Source: Absidia repens (Eukaryota; Mucoromycota; Mucoromycetes; Mucorales; Cunninghamellaceae). Taken from it: a stretch of 64,000 nucleotides of DNA. The translations under genes and the position numbers were made by a program. Position 1 is the stretch's first letter. Every line of letters begins with the position of its first letter. The stretch covers positions 186,001-250,000 of the forward strand of contig MCGE01000007.1 of NCBI GenBank assembly GCA_002105175.1, given 5' to 3'. Below, piece by piece: positions 35,067 to 46,452 of the stretch. A model generated the notes under the pieces. That model was not told where the DNA came from, searched no databases, and saw only the letters and a program-made list of their open reading frames with translations.

Positions 35067-35957
35067 TTATGCAGCCAAAGCGTGTTTGTTGCGAGCAAAG
35101 TAATCATCCAAAGAGTCAGGTTCACGACCCAACAAAATAGAGATACCCAGGGACACATGGGGATTGATTTCGATCATGGTGGCAAAGGCATAGATAAAAG
35201 ATAATGGGAATACATTAGCCATTTTGACCTTGAGAGTGTTGAAGCGTTCGAGAGCGGAAACTTGTTTGTAGGTAATGGTACGACCGGTGACACGGGTAAG
35301 GACTTGGGCCACTTCGGTGGGTGTGGCGACTTGACTTGTGAGTTCATAAGCACTGTCTTCATGATCTTCGATATTACCAGTGAGAACAACAGCAGCTACA
35401 TCGGCAATGTCGTTGGGGCTAATCCACGATTGAGGAGAATCGGGGTCAAGGAAGTCTTCAAAATGCTCAAAACCAGGGGGGTTCGAATTAATCATGTTGG
35501 ACATGAAGCGACTGGGGCGAAGGGAGACTACATAACCACGGTTAGGGATAGCCAGCATGGCCGTTTCGGAATCAAGATGTACTTGACTAATGATGTTGTT
35601 GCGCCAGGAAGCGTTAAATGTACTGCAGGAAAGATCGACAATTTGCTTGACACCAGCGGCATAAGCCAAAGTGGCGATTTTTGTTTTCGTGGCAACCATG
35701 CGGCTAACACCAAAAACCATCAAGAACATTCGTGTGTGACCAGGGAGTGCATTTTCCAGAGGGGACAGATCATCGTAATCACCTTGCACAATCGTTAAGG
35801 AATTAGTCTGATTAGCAAATACCTTGGCTGCCTTTTCTTGATCACGCACATAAACGGTAACAGCTACGTTTTTGGCCAAAAGCTCTTTCACGATCTTGGA
35901 TCCAACGTTACCAGTAGCACCAAGGACAAAAACACGTTCATCAGTAGTGGAGGACAT
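35067..35957 (-). CDS. NmrA-like NAD(P)-binding protein (atypical short-chain dehydrogenase family)
   Basis: A single exon of 296 residues from the ATG at 35957. The earlier in-frame ATG at 36062 would add a leader of F/Y/N-rich residues that includes the GAATT repeat, so it is rejected. The dinucleotide-binding motif is VLGATGNVGSKIVKELL at residues 10-26, fitting GxxGxxG of the NmrA/HSCARG group. An arginine after the second strand (VYVRDQEKA) favours NADP(H). The typical YxxxK of classical SDRs is not evident, as expected for NmrA-like proteins. The middle has DLSCSTF and the NmrA-type PSRFMSNM stretch. Members act as redox-sensing regulators or as isoflavone/quinone-type reductases; the substrate here is unknown. 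A TATA-like box lies about 95 bases upstream. Confidence 0.88.
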   Translation of the reverse strand: MSSTTDERVFVLGATGNVGSKIVKELLAKNVAVTVYVRDQEKAAKVFANQTNSLTIVQGDYDDLSPLENALPGHTRMFLMVFGVSRMVATKTKIATLAYAAGVKQIVDLSCSTFNASWRNNIISQVHLDSETAMLAIPNRGYVVSLRPSRFMSNMINSNPPGFEHFEDFLDPDSPQSWISPNDIADVAAVVLTGNIEDHEDSAYELTSQVATPTEVAQVLTRVTGRTITYKQVSALERFNTLKVKMANVFPLSFIYAFATMIEINPHVSLGISILLGREPDSLDDYFARNKHALAA

Positions 35958-37779
35958 TTTATTTGAATTGAATTGAATTGAATTGATTTTATTTGAGTTG
36001 AGTTGTATGTATGAAAAATATGAACAGTAGAAAAAAGAAAATGCAAATCTGTATTTATACACACGAATTTTCTTCGGACGGATAAATTTTATCCGGGCAG
36101 AGCTGATACAAATTTAACCGTGGTTGTGTATTAATAATGCTAACAAGGTTATGATGACTGCTCTAACGTAATTCTAAACCAACGCTATAGTGCTAAAAAT
36201 CAGTTTTATGTGGTGCAGAATTATAAGCGCGAAATAATAGTATGAACGCACGGGCATTTTCTACGGGATAAGCGGAGTTGAAACACAACAATTATCTTTA
36301 TGCTGACTGAAACTATGAACTTTTTTTTTTCCTTCTCAGGTAGCAAACGAAGGCATCCTATTACTTACCAGGAAAAATTCCATAAATACAAATCACGAAA
36401 ATATATTTCTGGTTGGTAGGCTTATAATGGTAATAATAATACAACAAAAGCATAATTGGATAAAACATAAAAAATAGAAATCTGGTAATCATTAATGCAT
36501 TGTCGACAATAGAATTATATCTAGTGATGCCTAGTTTTAGAATTTAGCTTTTGACTTCTGGCAACAGCAATCGCCTATATTTTCTCCCCTCCCTCATATA
36601 TATATATATATATATACCCCACAAATAAAAAGAACAACATAATTTACCTTGAAATATACATTGTCTATTTTTCTTCTTTTATTTACATCATGATGATGAG
36701 CTCAACTTGAAAAGGTTATGTATGCTTTTTAATTCCGGAGCTTATGTAAATTATTGTTGATCGCCATTCCGCTCAACATTCACGCAAATCGGCAAATGAT
36801 CACTTCACATCGTGCACTTCCCTATTTTGGAAGATCATTCATGCTATTGGTACAAGGCTGTTCTACCGTTGTTTTTTTTCGCATAGCTATGGCACGTGCC
36901 ATATTGTGTCAATAGTTTGGTAAATGTAAGTCTTGTTATGGCCTATCATGCATGATCTGGGATTATTGATGGAGGCGAACTATGATTTATCAACTGATAT
37001 GTCATTCAGTTGCAATTAAAAATAAGAAAAGAGAGTGAGAGGTAGAAAAGCATATTGTGTTGATATCACCTATAAAAAGGAGACACTTTTTTTTTTTTTT
37101 TTTTGTATTTTGTTTAGATATCAGTTTGCATACCATATTCAATGGACAATAAAAATTCACATAAAACAAAAGAATTTAAAGTCAAACCTACGTTTTGGAA
37201 CCCAAGGGTACCAATTCATTTGAGAGTATCGCATGAACAAAAGACAGTAAAAACAATCACAACAACAACCACGTTCAATGCGGGTAAAGCGTCAGACACC
37301 TTCAGGACAGAATCAACAACGGACTCCATCAGAGGCCCATTTTGCTTAAAATAAAAAATTACCAAGTATGATGTGTTATCATACTGTATTCAATAACATA
37401 TGTAAAAATCAATACAAAATCAATAATTGAAGGCATTAATATGTATAATTTATTCAAACATCAAAATATACTATGTTATGAGAATTTAAGCTTGATAAAT
37501 AATCAAAACCCGACTCTACATTATATTTTTAAGTAATAAGAGTATTCTAAATTTCAGGTGTTATTGAGTATTGACTATAGTGATACCCCCAATAGTTTTC
37601 AGGTTCTATCAAAGCATAAAGAGTATAAAACTCAGGGGGAACTAATAAGATTTTTTATTCTGGATCTCCTCCCCCCAAAAAAGAGATTGAGCGGGATCTC
37701 AAACCCCATCACAAAAAAAAAAAAAGGTGAGACGGAAAGCCTTTTACCCTTATTTTTTTTTTTTTTACTTTCAATTACC
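35958..37779. other. Divergent intergenic region of 1.8 kb
   Basis: It separates the NmrA-like gene (minus) from the Nudix gene (plus). It holds a (TA)n tract at 36598-36615, a T run at 37087-37104 and an A/T run before the Nudix start (37711-37766). Short frames at 37035-37354 have no supporting features. An upstream in-frame extension of the Nudix gene to 37558 reads through A/T runs and is rejected. Confidence 0.5.
36052..36059 (-). promoter_or_regulatory. TATA box (TATAAATA) of the NmrA-like gene
   Basis: The minus strand reads TATAAATA 95-102 bases upstream of the ATG. The leader between holds a GAATT pentanucleotide repeat (35964-35985). Position and sequence fit a core promoter. Confidence 0.45.
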
Positions 37780-38954
37780 ATGAGCAAATTCGAGAACTAT
37801 TTACAAGTTGTGCAACACTGCGATCATGTACCGTATTCTTCGAATGGTTTGACGAGTCAAGGTGAATTACCTCTCTTGCTGGAAGATGGCGCCATGGTGG
37901 GCACGCTGCTTCCACCAGTGACGAAGGCATTGATCGACTACAACACGACTCTCGTGCCAGCTCCTTTTACATTCTCTGACAATGGTGTGAAATTCAACGC
38001 TCATGTGCAAACCATGGATCAACGCACTCAGGTTGTCTCTGACTTGATGACAAAATGGCGACTGGACAAGGCATTTCCGGCTCTGGCAGGATGGCGCGAC
38101 GAACTCTATGCTGTCTATGGTAGTGATGGTCTTCCTGCGTTTGTCATGGAACGGGCGGCTACCCCTCTATTCGGTGTGGCGACTTTTGGTGTCCATCTCA
38201 ACGTCTTCACACGGGACCAAGGTCAAATCAAAATGTGGGTGGCTCGTCGTGCGCTGACAAAACCAACCTGGCCTGGTGCTCTGGATAATTGTGTAAGCTC
38301 AGAGAAATACAAAGGCATCGGGGGGGGGGACGAGGATGTTCATGATAGGCGGTGATATTCAATTTGATTTATGCATATCGGTGTTAGGTTGCTGGCGGTA
38401 TTCCATATACTTATTCTACTAAGGAAACTGTTATGAAGGAATGTGACGAGGAAGCTAGTATCCCTGAATCTATATCGCAAAATGCCTGGAACGCGGGGGT
38501 GGTGTGTTATTACACATCTACTGAACATGGATTGCAACCAGAATACCAGTAAGTAAATGGTGTTTGTGTGGGGTGTGGGGGGTGGTTGAAGAATACTTTT
38601 ATAGATATGTTATGTTTTAGATATGTGTACGATTTAGAACTGCCTATTGATTTCCAACCAACACCTAAGGATGGCGAAGTGGAATGCTTTTATTTATGGG
38701 ATCTGGAACAAGTAAAGCAGCATATGCTCAAAGGGGAATTCAAACCAAATTGTGCTTTAGGTAAGGGAAAATCAGAAAAAAGCAATTCTGCGTTTTATTA
38801 ACCTTTCCTTTTCTTTTTCTGTGATTCCTTAGTGGCGATTGACTTTATGGTACGACATGGTTTCATTACTGCTGATAATGAACCTGATTATATCAACATC
38901 TCTGCTCACCTTCATCGAAAACTAGAATTCCCTGGCCCCAAAAAGTCCACTTGA
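37780..38954 (+). CDS. Nudix hydrolase with N-terminal DUF4743-like domain (thiamine-pyrophosphokinase-related)
   Basis: Four exons (37780-38292, 38388-38548, 38621-38760, 38833-38954) join in frame to 311 residues. The first 140 residues match the N-terminal domain found in front of some fungal and plant Nudix proteins (MTKWRLDKAFPALAGWRDEL). The Nudix core follows: QIKMWVARRALTKPTWPGAL, then the box GGIPYTYSTKETVMKECDEE plus ASIPE, which fits Gx5Ex7KECxEEA. The C-terminus has PTPKDGEVECFYLWD and the conserved NCALVAIDFMVRHG. The family hydrolyses nucleoside-diphosphate-linked compounds; some relatives act on damaged thiamine diphosphates. Only the hydrolase class is secure. The start at 37780 follows a T-rich leader. 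Confidence 0.88.
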
Positions 38955-39329
38955 ATCCGATATGTGTTCGATTATTATTAGCTATAGTTGATAATACCGT
39001 ATATCTACTAGTTTCGTTTTTTTGATTTTATAATATTCACTTTTATTGATGAAGTAATAAATTACCACTGTTTTACTCTTTTATTATTATTTCTATGTTG
39101 ATGGGGGGCACTGTGGTATATATATGTGTATGGATATGATATGTGGTATTGTTCTTGGTTGTTGGATTTTAATAGCTCACCGCAAAAAGTGATTTGGTGC
39201 GATTCAACAAGGACGTAAAGTGAACCTTCATTGTCGCAATTTTTTATTATTATATTCCATTTGAAAGCAGTCTTACACTTTCAAAAAAATGATATACTGA
39301 GTGTCAAATAGAACCTTTTGAAGTACGGG
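38955..39329. other. 3' flank of the Nudix gene and spacer
   Basis: AT-rich sequence with AATAAA-like hexamers (near 39056) that may serve as the poly(A) signal. No gene is visible. Confidence 0.45.
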
Positions 39330-40367
39330 TTTGATGAAATTAGATAGGTCTCGTCATTTAGCATCATCATAGACGGTCCCTTGGATTCAACTGAGTAAAG
39401 TTTTGGTTTTTCTTTTTTATTACACCACACGCAAAACTATATAAATAGATAAAAAGAAAGCTGGAGCAATATGCCAGATATAATGGAGGGTTACGCTGGC
39501 AGCACAGTCCAGTTTAATTGATATGAATAGTATAGCGGTTATACGACCACGTTTCATATAAATTGATTAAACACTATCAACCAGTCGCAAGATTTCGCGA
39601 AATGATAAAGTAGTTATAGACTCTATAGTGGTGGCTTCCCATAGATCGCGATCTAGATTCATTGATATGATTGGTCGAACTGGAATATTGTGGGTACAGG
39701 GCTGAAAAAGTAGTCATGGTGGGTGAGTTAAGAAACTGTACGACACTCACAAAGTAGCTGCAATAGCAATATTATTTACTATCATATGAGTCCTATAGTG
39801 GTTAATAAAAATGCATATTTTATTGAAACACATTGGTAGATGCTAATGCTAAAGGCTAGGGGCTCATTGTAGAAAGGGATGTAATGGCGGGATCTATTGG
39901 AGAAATGAGGGATATCAATATCATATTTAAAAAACGGTAGCGCTAATATAAAGGGATACTATAAAATGGGAGGTAATAGACTGTGCATTACTATGCGTGA
40001 GAAAAACTAAAAGCTACGTCTGTTATTGAAGCATAGCAAATGTCAACGCTAATCAAAGGATGGAATTTATTACACGAGACATGATAGAGACTTATGGAAT
40101 ATTTTTCATTGAAGCAAGTAAAAAGAGGCATGTTTTATTCAAATGTAGAAGATGTAGACACAAACTTGATGCAAACTAATACTATACTAAACTAATGAAG
40201 GCCTCAAAAAGCCAAACTAATGGTGGTTCTAAATCCTAGATCCAAAATGAAAGGGTTTCCCCATGCATGTTATAATCCCTTTTCTAAAAACGCTTCTAAA
40301 CTGATCCTGACACTAATATAAGTTTGACATAACACATAGAAGTTGAATGGTGGGGAAAAAATGAACG

Positions 40368-40399
<32 letters not shown>

Positions 40400-40690
40400 A
40401 AAGAGGAAGAGAGCCGAAAAAATGAAAAAGGCGGGAAAGAAAAAAATAAATATTTCACGTGGGCGGGATGTGAATTATTTTTTATGTCCCAGGAGGCGTT
40501 CCTCTTTTGGTGGATTCAAAAAAAGAAAACTGCTTTTTTTTTACCACATCCAACATGATACAACAACGTCAATACCATCGTTCTATTCTCATTAAAGTCA
40601 TCATGATTATTCATCATTGCAGTACGATTATTCCCTTTGCTTTTGAATAGTTTGTCACTAGCATTAGACTATATATCATAGTTTAGTTTA
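39330..40690 (+). repeat. Dispersed repeat family, copy C
   Basis: Starts with similarity to copy D (a TTTGATGAAA stretch near 39329, then CTTGGATTCAAC against CTTGGGACTCCAAT). It carries TATGATTGGTCGA (39666-39678), CACTCACAAAGTAGCTGCAATA (39746-39767), GGGCTCATTGTAG (39869-39881), the AAATGAAAGGGTTTCCCC core (40245-40262), a purine run with about 30 A (40369-40398), and TCACGTGGGCGGGATG (40456-40471). The tail shares ATTGCAG and ATAGTTTAG with copy B. No coding frame is shared. Confidence 0.72.
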
Positions 40691-41857
40691 AGCAACATAG
40701 TTGAGTTCATCTGAATAAAATATGACTTGTCATTAATTTTAAATTGTCCCTAGTACGTTCTGCTTGTATTGCCAAATGGGTATCCCCACCCTGTATAAAG
40801 GGTATGCATGTAGAAAAAAAAACAATCGGTGCATTTGGGCCAAAAAAAAAGCAGTTAGATATGAGTCACTTCGATCGACTGACGTGCCCAACTCAGTGAT
40901 CCACCTACAGCGTGGGTTTCTAAATATAAAGGAAGTGAGAGGGAAATTTTTGAATACGTTTAAAAAAATGGTCATTGTACATGGATGAAAAAGTAACAGT
41001 GAAGAACATATAAAGAAATAAACGATGATTGAAAAGTGCAATGGAAGGCATATAGTTTACATACACAACTAAAGTCTACTAGCTTCAAATACAAGTGGCC
41101 TTTATAAACAAAAAGAAAACAATCACACGCAGCTTTGTTCCTTTTCGTCTTTACTATCGTATCGCATTATGAAACGTTTTATTGTTAAGCAAAATAAACA
41201 TTTTCAGCATTCTCCATGAATCCCCATATAATGTGCTATTGCGGAACTGCATTAATTCAATGGGAACCTACCCAATCTGTATATGGTATGATAACAAGTA
41301 AAACACCCTCCTGCTGATCTCCACTACAGTAGAACCTGCCAAGCAAAATCCCAAAAGACGGAAAAATCAAAACAACAATCATAATGATATGAAAATAATG
41401 AATATAATTTATTTATCGAAACATATAAAGTAATACTATCATAACAAGGGAATTTATATATACGACTAATGCTACATAAGGAATAAATGAGACCAAACCT
41501 ACCGAGTTCTATTATATAAAATAATGCATTATACGTATGTATAAATAAAGGGCTAAAAAAATGTCGAAGACGAGGACAACTATCAGCGATGAAATTGAAC
41601 TCCAGGTTTAGTCATGGGGGCTGATGAAATCATGGAATCATTTGATAAGACAAGTGATGGTAATAGTGATATGGATGTTGAAAATTTATTTGTAATGATT
41701 TGTGCTTGATATAAATATGTACAAAAAAGAATAAAGTGATGAAGTAGAGGGGATGTTCAAATATGATATATAAATAAAATAAAATTGTACAGTAAAGAGA
41801 AATTCAAGTAAAATAACATATAGTCTGGTGGGTGTGAATGTGTAATGAAGATTGTCA
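40691..41857. other. Spacer of 1.2 kb between repeat copy C and the phosphodiesterase gene
   Basis: AT-rich sequence without a supported gene. A 100-residue minus-strand frame at 40739-41041 has no recognisable features. The part next to 41857 is the likely 3' UTR of the phosphodiesterase gene. Confidence 0.45.
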
Positions 41858-43015
41858 TCATTGAAGTATACATTTGCGTAATAGTCTAGTTTTTTTCCGT
41901 CGACGTGTTGGTTCATCTCGTTGTGGCTGATCTTGGGCTAACTGCTGTATCCCAGGGTTGATGATGCAGTGGCGTGGGGAAGGATAGTGGGACTGATCTA
42001 ACTGTTGCTTGGAAATACCAGTCATTTGGTCGGATCGCTTTTGGGTATTCATCGGTGTATTCAGTATTCGATCGTGCACTTCGGTTGGTTGATCACCTAA
42101 GTCCTCACACACACAAAATATAGGTGCGAAGATAATCCGGAGTCATATGAGTAAAATGAACATATATATATTTTCATACCCTGCGTCCCTTTTTTGTTTT
42201 ACCTGTCATCCGGTAGTCACTACTAACAGTGGATGATGTAGCCTCATCTCCGACACCCGAGTCATGCGATCGTTGCTTTCTTGATTCCCAAACTACACAA
42301 TTGTCATAAATAGAATCTACGGCATATTTCATATCTATAAACAACATACATAATACATATAGCTGCGTTAATGATATATTCTTCACCTCGTTGATGGCTC
42401 TACACACTTACCAGGCAAAACATCAGCCACAGCTTCAAACAGTTTCCCGGCGACGTTTTTCTTGAAGCCTAATTGAAAGTCTTCCAATGATACCTTGCCC
42501 CGTTCATTCATAGGTAAAACAGTCAGACCGAGTTCCTTTTCCAAGTCACCCTGTTCGTGGAATTCATGTTGAAGAATCTCCGCCCACTTCTTGGCCACTG
42601 GGAAAGGCCGCGCCTAAACGATAACTGAATTTAAATACTTTCCATCCATTCTATATTTCTTTTAAAAGTACTTACACAATTGCTAATATCCGCACATTTG
42701 ATGAGAGATCCACATATCAGAAGAACTTCTTCTTCGGCTTGTTCTTGATTCCTAATGTCCAGTGAGTATGCCTTTAGTCGTTCCGCTTGGACTTGAATTT
42801 TGTTCACATAATCGTCATGCAATCCCATATCCGTGGCTAAAATGCTTTGCATCACAATCCTCCGAAATCGGGTATACTGAGCAGTGGTGCGCCATTCTGT
42901 CAGCTGTCGGAAGCAATGGCGTTGTAGAATGTTGAAAAAGACCATGGCATGAAAACTTTCCAGCACCGATCGGTCGTTGTACATCAATGCTAATGGCGTC
43001 GCAGTTTTGATCTAT

Positions 43016-43062
<47 letters not shown>

Positions 43063-44631
43063 AAATTCTAATCGAATCTATTTCCTCTAATCTTTTTTCA
43101 GTTACCATAAACATATTATTCACACCGGGATGTCCAACGTCATGGCCAATACTGGCAAGAATCAAAGCCAAAATATCAAAAGGTGAAATGAGATCTTTCA
43201 TGACCGCATTGTTTTGCAACCAGCTATATTGACCATGAGGCAGCTTTCCAGATGATAGGGTCGGAGAAGCATCCGGTTGCATAGGAGGTAGTACACCAAT
43301 TTGGCATAAAAAGTAGTAAGTGGCTTGCATAACATCTACAGCATGCTGGAAATTATGATATGGATTCAAAGATTGGTACATGTTGGCCACATCGAATAAG
43401 AAATAGTATAGTTCATCTAACGAATAATAATATAACAAATAAACAATTTGTTTTTCCAGAAATTCCCATCATTGTTGTTTGGTGATATTGTATAGTGTTT
43501 TTACCATCAGATACAGATATGGATATATTTTCCAATCCCGGAAGCGTGAGGACATGCCTTAAAACAGTAAAAGCACATTGCACAAGTTCATAATAGTTGT
43601 AATCAAAAGGTGCAAACCCCCAGCTGCTGATTTGAGTTCTTAACTGGGTGTTTGTTTCACTAGTAAAAAACAAAAATAACATTTCGTTAATGAGCCATGA
43701 CTCCTGACAAATAATAAGTAAATATGCACTACCTTGATATGCTTTTCAAGCCTGATAAACTGATTTTGATATCAGGATGGAAGTATTCAGATATACTTTG
43801 ATGTATCCTAAAAATAGATATAAGATCAATAAAATAAAGATAAAAGCTCCAGTTTTATCGGGGACCAGCATAACATTTCTTACAGATTGTGATTCACTTC
43901 AAACACTGATTGTAGCCTTCGTTGGAATGCCTTCCACATTTTCCCTTCATTTTCATTTGAGGTAACAGAGTCTACAGTAGCGCAGGATAATGGTCCTTGA
44001 TTTCCGTTCAATCGACGTTGATGTGTTCCTAGCCTAGTGACATTCTAATCATCAACAAGAGAAACAGAGGTGTTTAGCCCAACATCAAAAACTGAGTAAA
44101 TGTCTTCTTACCAGAAACAACGTATGCACTACGTCCTCACGCAAAGGCTTGAGAATGTAATGGACAGCACCATGATTGAGACATTCTTGCATATAATCAG
44201 TTGACTTTGAAGAGGAATAAACTATAAGATAACAGTTGCCATTTGTAGTTAGAAATTAAATAAAACTCATTTCCCACCATCTTCTTACCTATAGGAGCAA
44301 CATCACGAAGTACACCAGCGTTTATTGCAAATCGAATAGCACCCAATGTATCAAAAAGCGCTTCCTTTGAATAAACAAGGTCGTCCAAAAGTACCAAAGT
44401 AGATGACCCATCCTCTATGACACGATTATGACCCTGCAGGACCCCAACAATACCTGGATAGGCCGGCGCAAAAGTCACTATCCAATTTAATAACGATATC
44501 AGTACCATGACGAATAAAAATAGTCGAAGAGCTAGCTTACCATAAGAAAAGACAGTGTGCAGTAATGGGAAGGATTCGTCAGGAGATTCAGGATCGGTCA
44601 CAACAAGTATAGAGCACCGTGAACTATCCAT
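41858..44631 (-). CDS. Response-regulator/cyclic-nucleotide phosphodiesterase fusion (RegA-like)
   Basis: About 11 exons give about 670 residues from the ATG at 44631 (MDSSRCSILVVTDPES). Residues 1-135 form a receiver domain: strand ILVVTDPES, a putative phospho-acceptor in TLVLLDDLVY, the conserved serine in VYSSSKSTDY and the conserved lysine in HYILKPLRED. A class I phosphodiesterase catalytic domain follows: LNPYHNFQHAVDV, SIGHDVGHPGVNNMF (fits the HDxxHxGxxNxF signature), ESFHAMVFF and GSLIKCADISN, covering the metal-binding His/Asp set. The C-terminal 120 residues are polar and end in RRRKKTRLLRK. In Dictyostelium RegA, phosphorylation of the receiver activates cAMP hydrolysis; the same logic is inferred here. 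An intron at about 43017-43060 contains a run of about 41 A (plus strand). Some exon ends are approximate. Confidence 0.87.
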
Positions 44632-46350
44632 TCCTTTTTGGTTGACAGAGTATTGCGTTGTGTTCGGATAATAAAATACAGAAAAAGAAAAGGAGGTAAA
44701 CAATGAAGAATCCAAAAATAAAGAAAACCAAGTCAAAAAAGTATGCGCAGACAGAGTTCGCCACGTGGATGAGGTTGTCCGTGTTGCTGGATGTGATAGA
44801 CACGATAAAAAAAAAAAAAAAGACGAGTGAGAGGATGTTTTATGCTTTTATATAGAATTTGGGCGGAAGGACTCACCAGTATAAAAAGATAACTACAGTG
44901 CAAACCAGGGAAAGTCAAGCTAATCAGAATCGTCTGAATATTATCAAAATAAAAAAAAAAAAAAGTTGGACGTTGATACATTTGAAACCTTAACATTACC
45001 CCCCGACTATTTGACCATTACCTTTTTTTTCAAACTCCAAAAAGAAAAGGCTACCTTTATGGCAACACGCCAATGAGTAGTATAAGAAAGAAATAGAGAG
45101 TTAAAGAGAGAGTGTATGTGTTAGAAACGAAAAAGGCCGTCCTTTGTATGTATTTTTTGAGAGAGGAAGTGGGTTTCAAAGAGAAAAGGAAAAAAAAAAA
45201 AAAAGTATTCTGATTTTTTTTCCGGTCCACCAATCAGTTGGCACAAATAAGAATCGGGATGCGAAATGATTGTCTTTTTATGCGGTTGACACTTGCAGTC
45301 AGTATAGAACCATTCCTCCGGATTAGAGGTCCAAGTGGTTCAATACCTGTATTATAGATGTGTATCGAAAGACATGAGTGAAACCTCATGCTAATATATA
45401 TAACTATGTATTCCTTATCATTCATCATTGTCACCAACTTGTTACACAGTATTTCATCAGCATTAATCTATTTATCCACACAGTATCCATCATTATCAAA
45501 TAATCAAGAATAATGATCATTTTCATTGAAGTGGCTTCATAAGCAGAGAAAGAAGAAATATCTTTGAAAAAAAGAGTCAATGTCGTCATTAAAGATCAAG
45601 AGAAGCAAAATGAATGTAATAGCTTCGGGGTATATTTTGTCATAAGAATATCATGGAACAATCTTTTTTAAGTTTTCTGGTTCACTTTTTTTTGGTTTTT
45701 ATGGGACCAGACTGGTCTTTTCAATTAATTCTACACCGGGCATACCGGAGACATCAACATAATCAATAAGAATACTCACTGATACATAAAATCGCTCATA
45801 GTGCATGTTCTGAGTCTAGTTGATCATCAACATCAACATTATCATCAACACCACTGAACGGACATTGTCCATCCGATTTTTTGATCTGGTGCTTGTGCCT
45901 TGAACAAACATATTTACAGATCTTGGGTGAGGTCATCCGAGCGAAAAAAACGGTGTTGGGAAGTGGGCGCTTTGTGAAATTTCTTTTTTAGCTCGTGTAA
46001 CGCCACCTATACATATTGCCTTATTCAACATGGTCATACCTTGCCACCTATACCCTTTACTTTTTTTTTTTCTCATGCTCCGTCCAATCAGCAGTGGAGA
46101 AAGAAAAATCGACACAAACAACAAGATCATACTTCGGTTATATTCTATCATCATGTCAAATAAAATTGGATCCTATGATGATAACATTTTCACCTGAAAA
46201 GCACAGTTAACAAGTGTATGTAAAAACCCAGCGGATCAACTTTCACAAAGTTTCATACATGTAAAAAAAGGCGGGGTATATTTGTCAATTTTTTAGGGCC
46301 TATAATCCAAACCTATGTTTGTAAAGTCATTGGGCAGAATTTAAATCGCC

Positions 46351-46356
46351 GATAAG
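46351..46356 (+). promoter_or_regulatory. GATA-factor site (GATAAG) upstream of allantoicase
   Basis: CGATAAG lies about 100 bases before the allantoicase ATG, and a second site TGATAA lies at 46179-46184. In fungi, purine-catabolism genes are switched on by GATA factors when preferred nitrogen is missing. The sites are seen; their use here is inference. Confidence 0.35.
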
Positions 46357-46373
46357 CATCAAAAAATGAAGAT

Positions 46374-46380
46374 TATATAA
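46374..46380 (+). promoter_or_regulatory. TATA box (TATATAA) of the allantoicase gene
   Basis: TATATAA sits 73-79 bases upstream of the ATG and is followed by a pyrimidine-rich stretch (46388-46432), a usual fungal core-promoter layout. Confidence 0.5.
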
Positions 46381-46452
46381 AGAAGTGCTTTTCTTCCCAA
46401 TTTTTATTTCTTTCTTCTTCCTTCATTCTTTTAAACAAATAAAAATCTAAAA

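Larger units (their letters stand above)
44632..46452. other. Divergent intergenic region of 1.8 kb
   Basis: Promoter space for the phosphodiesterase gene (minus) and allantoicase (plus). It has A runs at 44806-44820 and 44949-44964 and a T-rich stretch at 46061-46071. A tRNA-like string at about 45285-45355 was considered and rejected. No gene is supported. Confidence 0.5.

Noticed and set aside
37558..37779. Upstream in-frame extension of the Nudix gene
   Set aside because: It reads through A and T runs of the leader and has no similarity to the family; the ATG at 37780 fits better.
45285..45355. tRNA-Arg(CCG)-like string with CTCCGGA loop and GGTTCAATACC
   Set aside because: The anticodon, T-arm and acceptor stems do not pair, so it is at best a decayed remnant and more likely chance.
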